Shown here: in pieces, positions 6,213 to 6,411 of the stretch
Numbering within the stretch: the stretch's first letter is position 1
Layout: every line of letters begins with the position of its first letter
Assembly (NCBI GenBank): GCA_913020235.1
Contig: CAJWBT010000140.1
Coordinates: 1 to 6,411 of the forward strand
Origin: an uncultured Chloroflexota bacterium
Lineage (GTDB): Bacteria; Chloroflexota; Dehalococcoidia; UBA3495
Direction: 5' to 3'
Length of the DNA stretch: 6,411 nt
Notes under the pieces: model-generated
Seen by the model: only the letters and a program-made list of their open reading frames with translations
Told to the model about the DNA's origin: nothing
The model's database searches: none
Translations under genes and position numbers: made by a program

Positions 6213-6411
6213 ATGCGCGTTTTTCACCGGTTAGGAACCAAAGACCTGAGTGCGGTGGCCGCCGAGGCCGCGTGGGCCGAGTCGATGGGGTTCGATGGCA
6301 TCTCCAGCAATGAGACCGCCCATGACCCCTTTCTGCCTCTGGCCCTAGCCGCCACTGCCACCTCTCGGGTTACCCTCGAGACCCGGGTGGCCATCGCCTT
6401 CCCTCGCTCCC
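6213..6411 (+). CDS. Luciferase-like (LLM class) F420-dependent oxidoreductase, N-terminal fragment
   Basis: The first 66 codons of a bacterial luciferase-fold TIM-barrel oxidoreductase, cut by the window end. Enzymes of this class use reduced or oxidised F420 or FMN on diverse small substrates; the substrate here is unknown. What is visible: a first barrel segment followed by AAWAESMGFDGISSNETAHD (19-38), the usual helix-strand with the AE.(M/L)GFDG pattern, then PFLPLALAATATSRVTLETR (39-58) and VAIAFPRS (59-66). The ETxHDPFLPLALAA and VAIAFxRS stretches recall the subfamily named after mycobacterial MSMEG_2256 (TIGR03617), from memory. The usual Gly of the LGT motif is Glu here (LET). The ATG has GGAGGG five bases upstream. 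The FMN-versus-F420 question needs the missing C-terminal part. Confidence 0.85.
   Translation, partial: MRVFHRLGTKDLSAVAAEAAWAESMGFDGISSNETAHDPFLPLALAATATSRVTLETRVAIAFPRS

Overview
This 6.4 kb window is GC-rich bacterial chromosomal DNA carrying seven ordinary protein-coding genes. Two of them are cut by the window edges. I see no phage, transposase, CRISPR, tRNA or rRNA. The best guess for the source is a Chloroflexota bacterium of the Dehalococcoidia/SAR202 kind. The hints are an ArgH whose N-terminus lacks the usual WGGRF-type opening, an F420-type luciferase-like oxidoreductase, and housekeeping genes scattered outside their classical operons. This assignment is inference and only moderately secure.

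Plus strand, left part (1-2728): the C-terminal polymerase domain of DNA polymerase I (polA) comes first. A CitE-like HpcH/HpaI-family lyase follows, starting at a TTG codon behind a near-complete anti-Shine-Dalgarno complement. Next is a 127-bp intergenic gap, in which a large inverted repeat of degenerate 7-base units begins; its right arm runs over the start codon of the dihydroneopterin aldolase gene folB.

Middle (2729-3413): a leader of about 217 bp precedes rpmB, a four-cysteine zinc-binding type of ribosomal protein L28. About 100 bp beyond rpmB lies a perfect 22-bp stem with a 3-base loop. Its A-rich and T-rich flanks make it a credible bidirectional terminator between rpmB and the convergent operon.

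Minus strand (3414-5454): argH (argininosuccinate lyase) and rpe (ribulose-phosphate 3-epimerase) overlap by 11 bp. The rpe Shine-Dalgarno lies inside argH, so they form a translationally coupled pair. They are read from a plausible sigma-70 promoter at 5550-5579.

Plus strand, right part (5674-6411): divergent from argH is a pterin-4a-carbinolamine dehydratase. The window ends in the first 66 codons of a luciferase-like F420-dependent oxidoreductase. The genes serve replication, translation, arginine, pentose phosphate and pterin/folate metabolism, with no evident common pathway; the two pterin enzymes are the only thematic link. No intergenic stretch exceeds 300 bases; the largest are 3153-3413, 5455-5673 and 2729-2945. 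I do not find convincing evidence of a new biological system. The most interesting non-genic element is the heptamer-based inverted repeat over the folB start.
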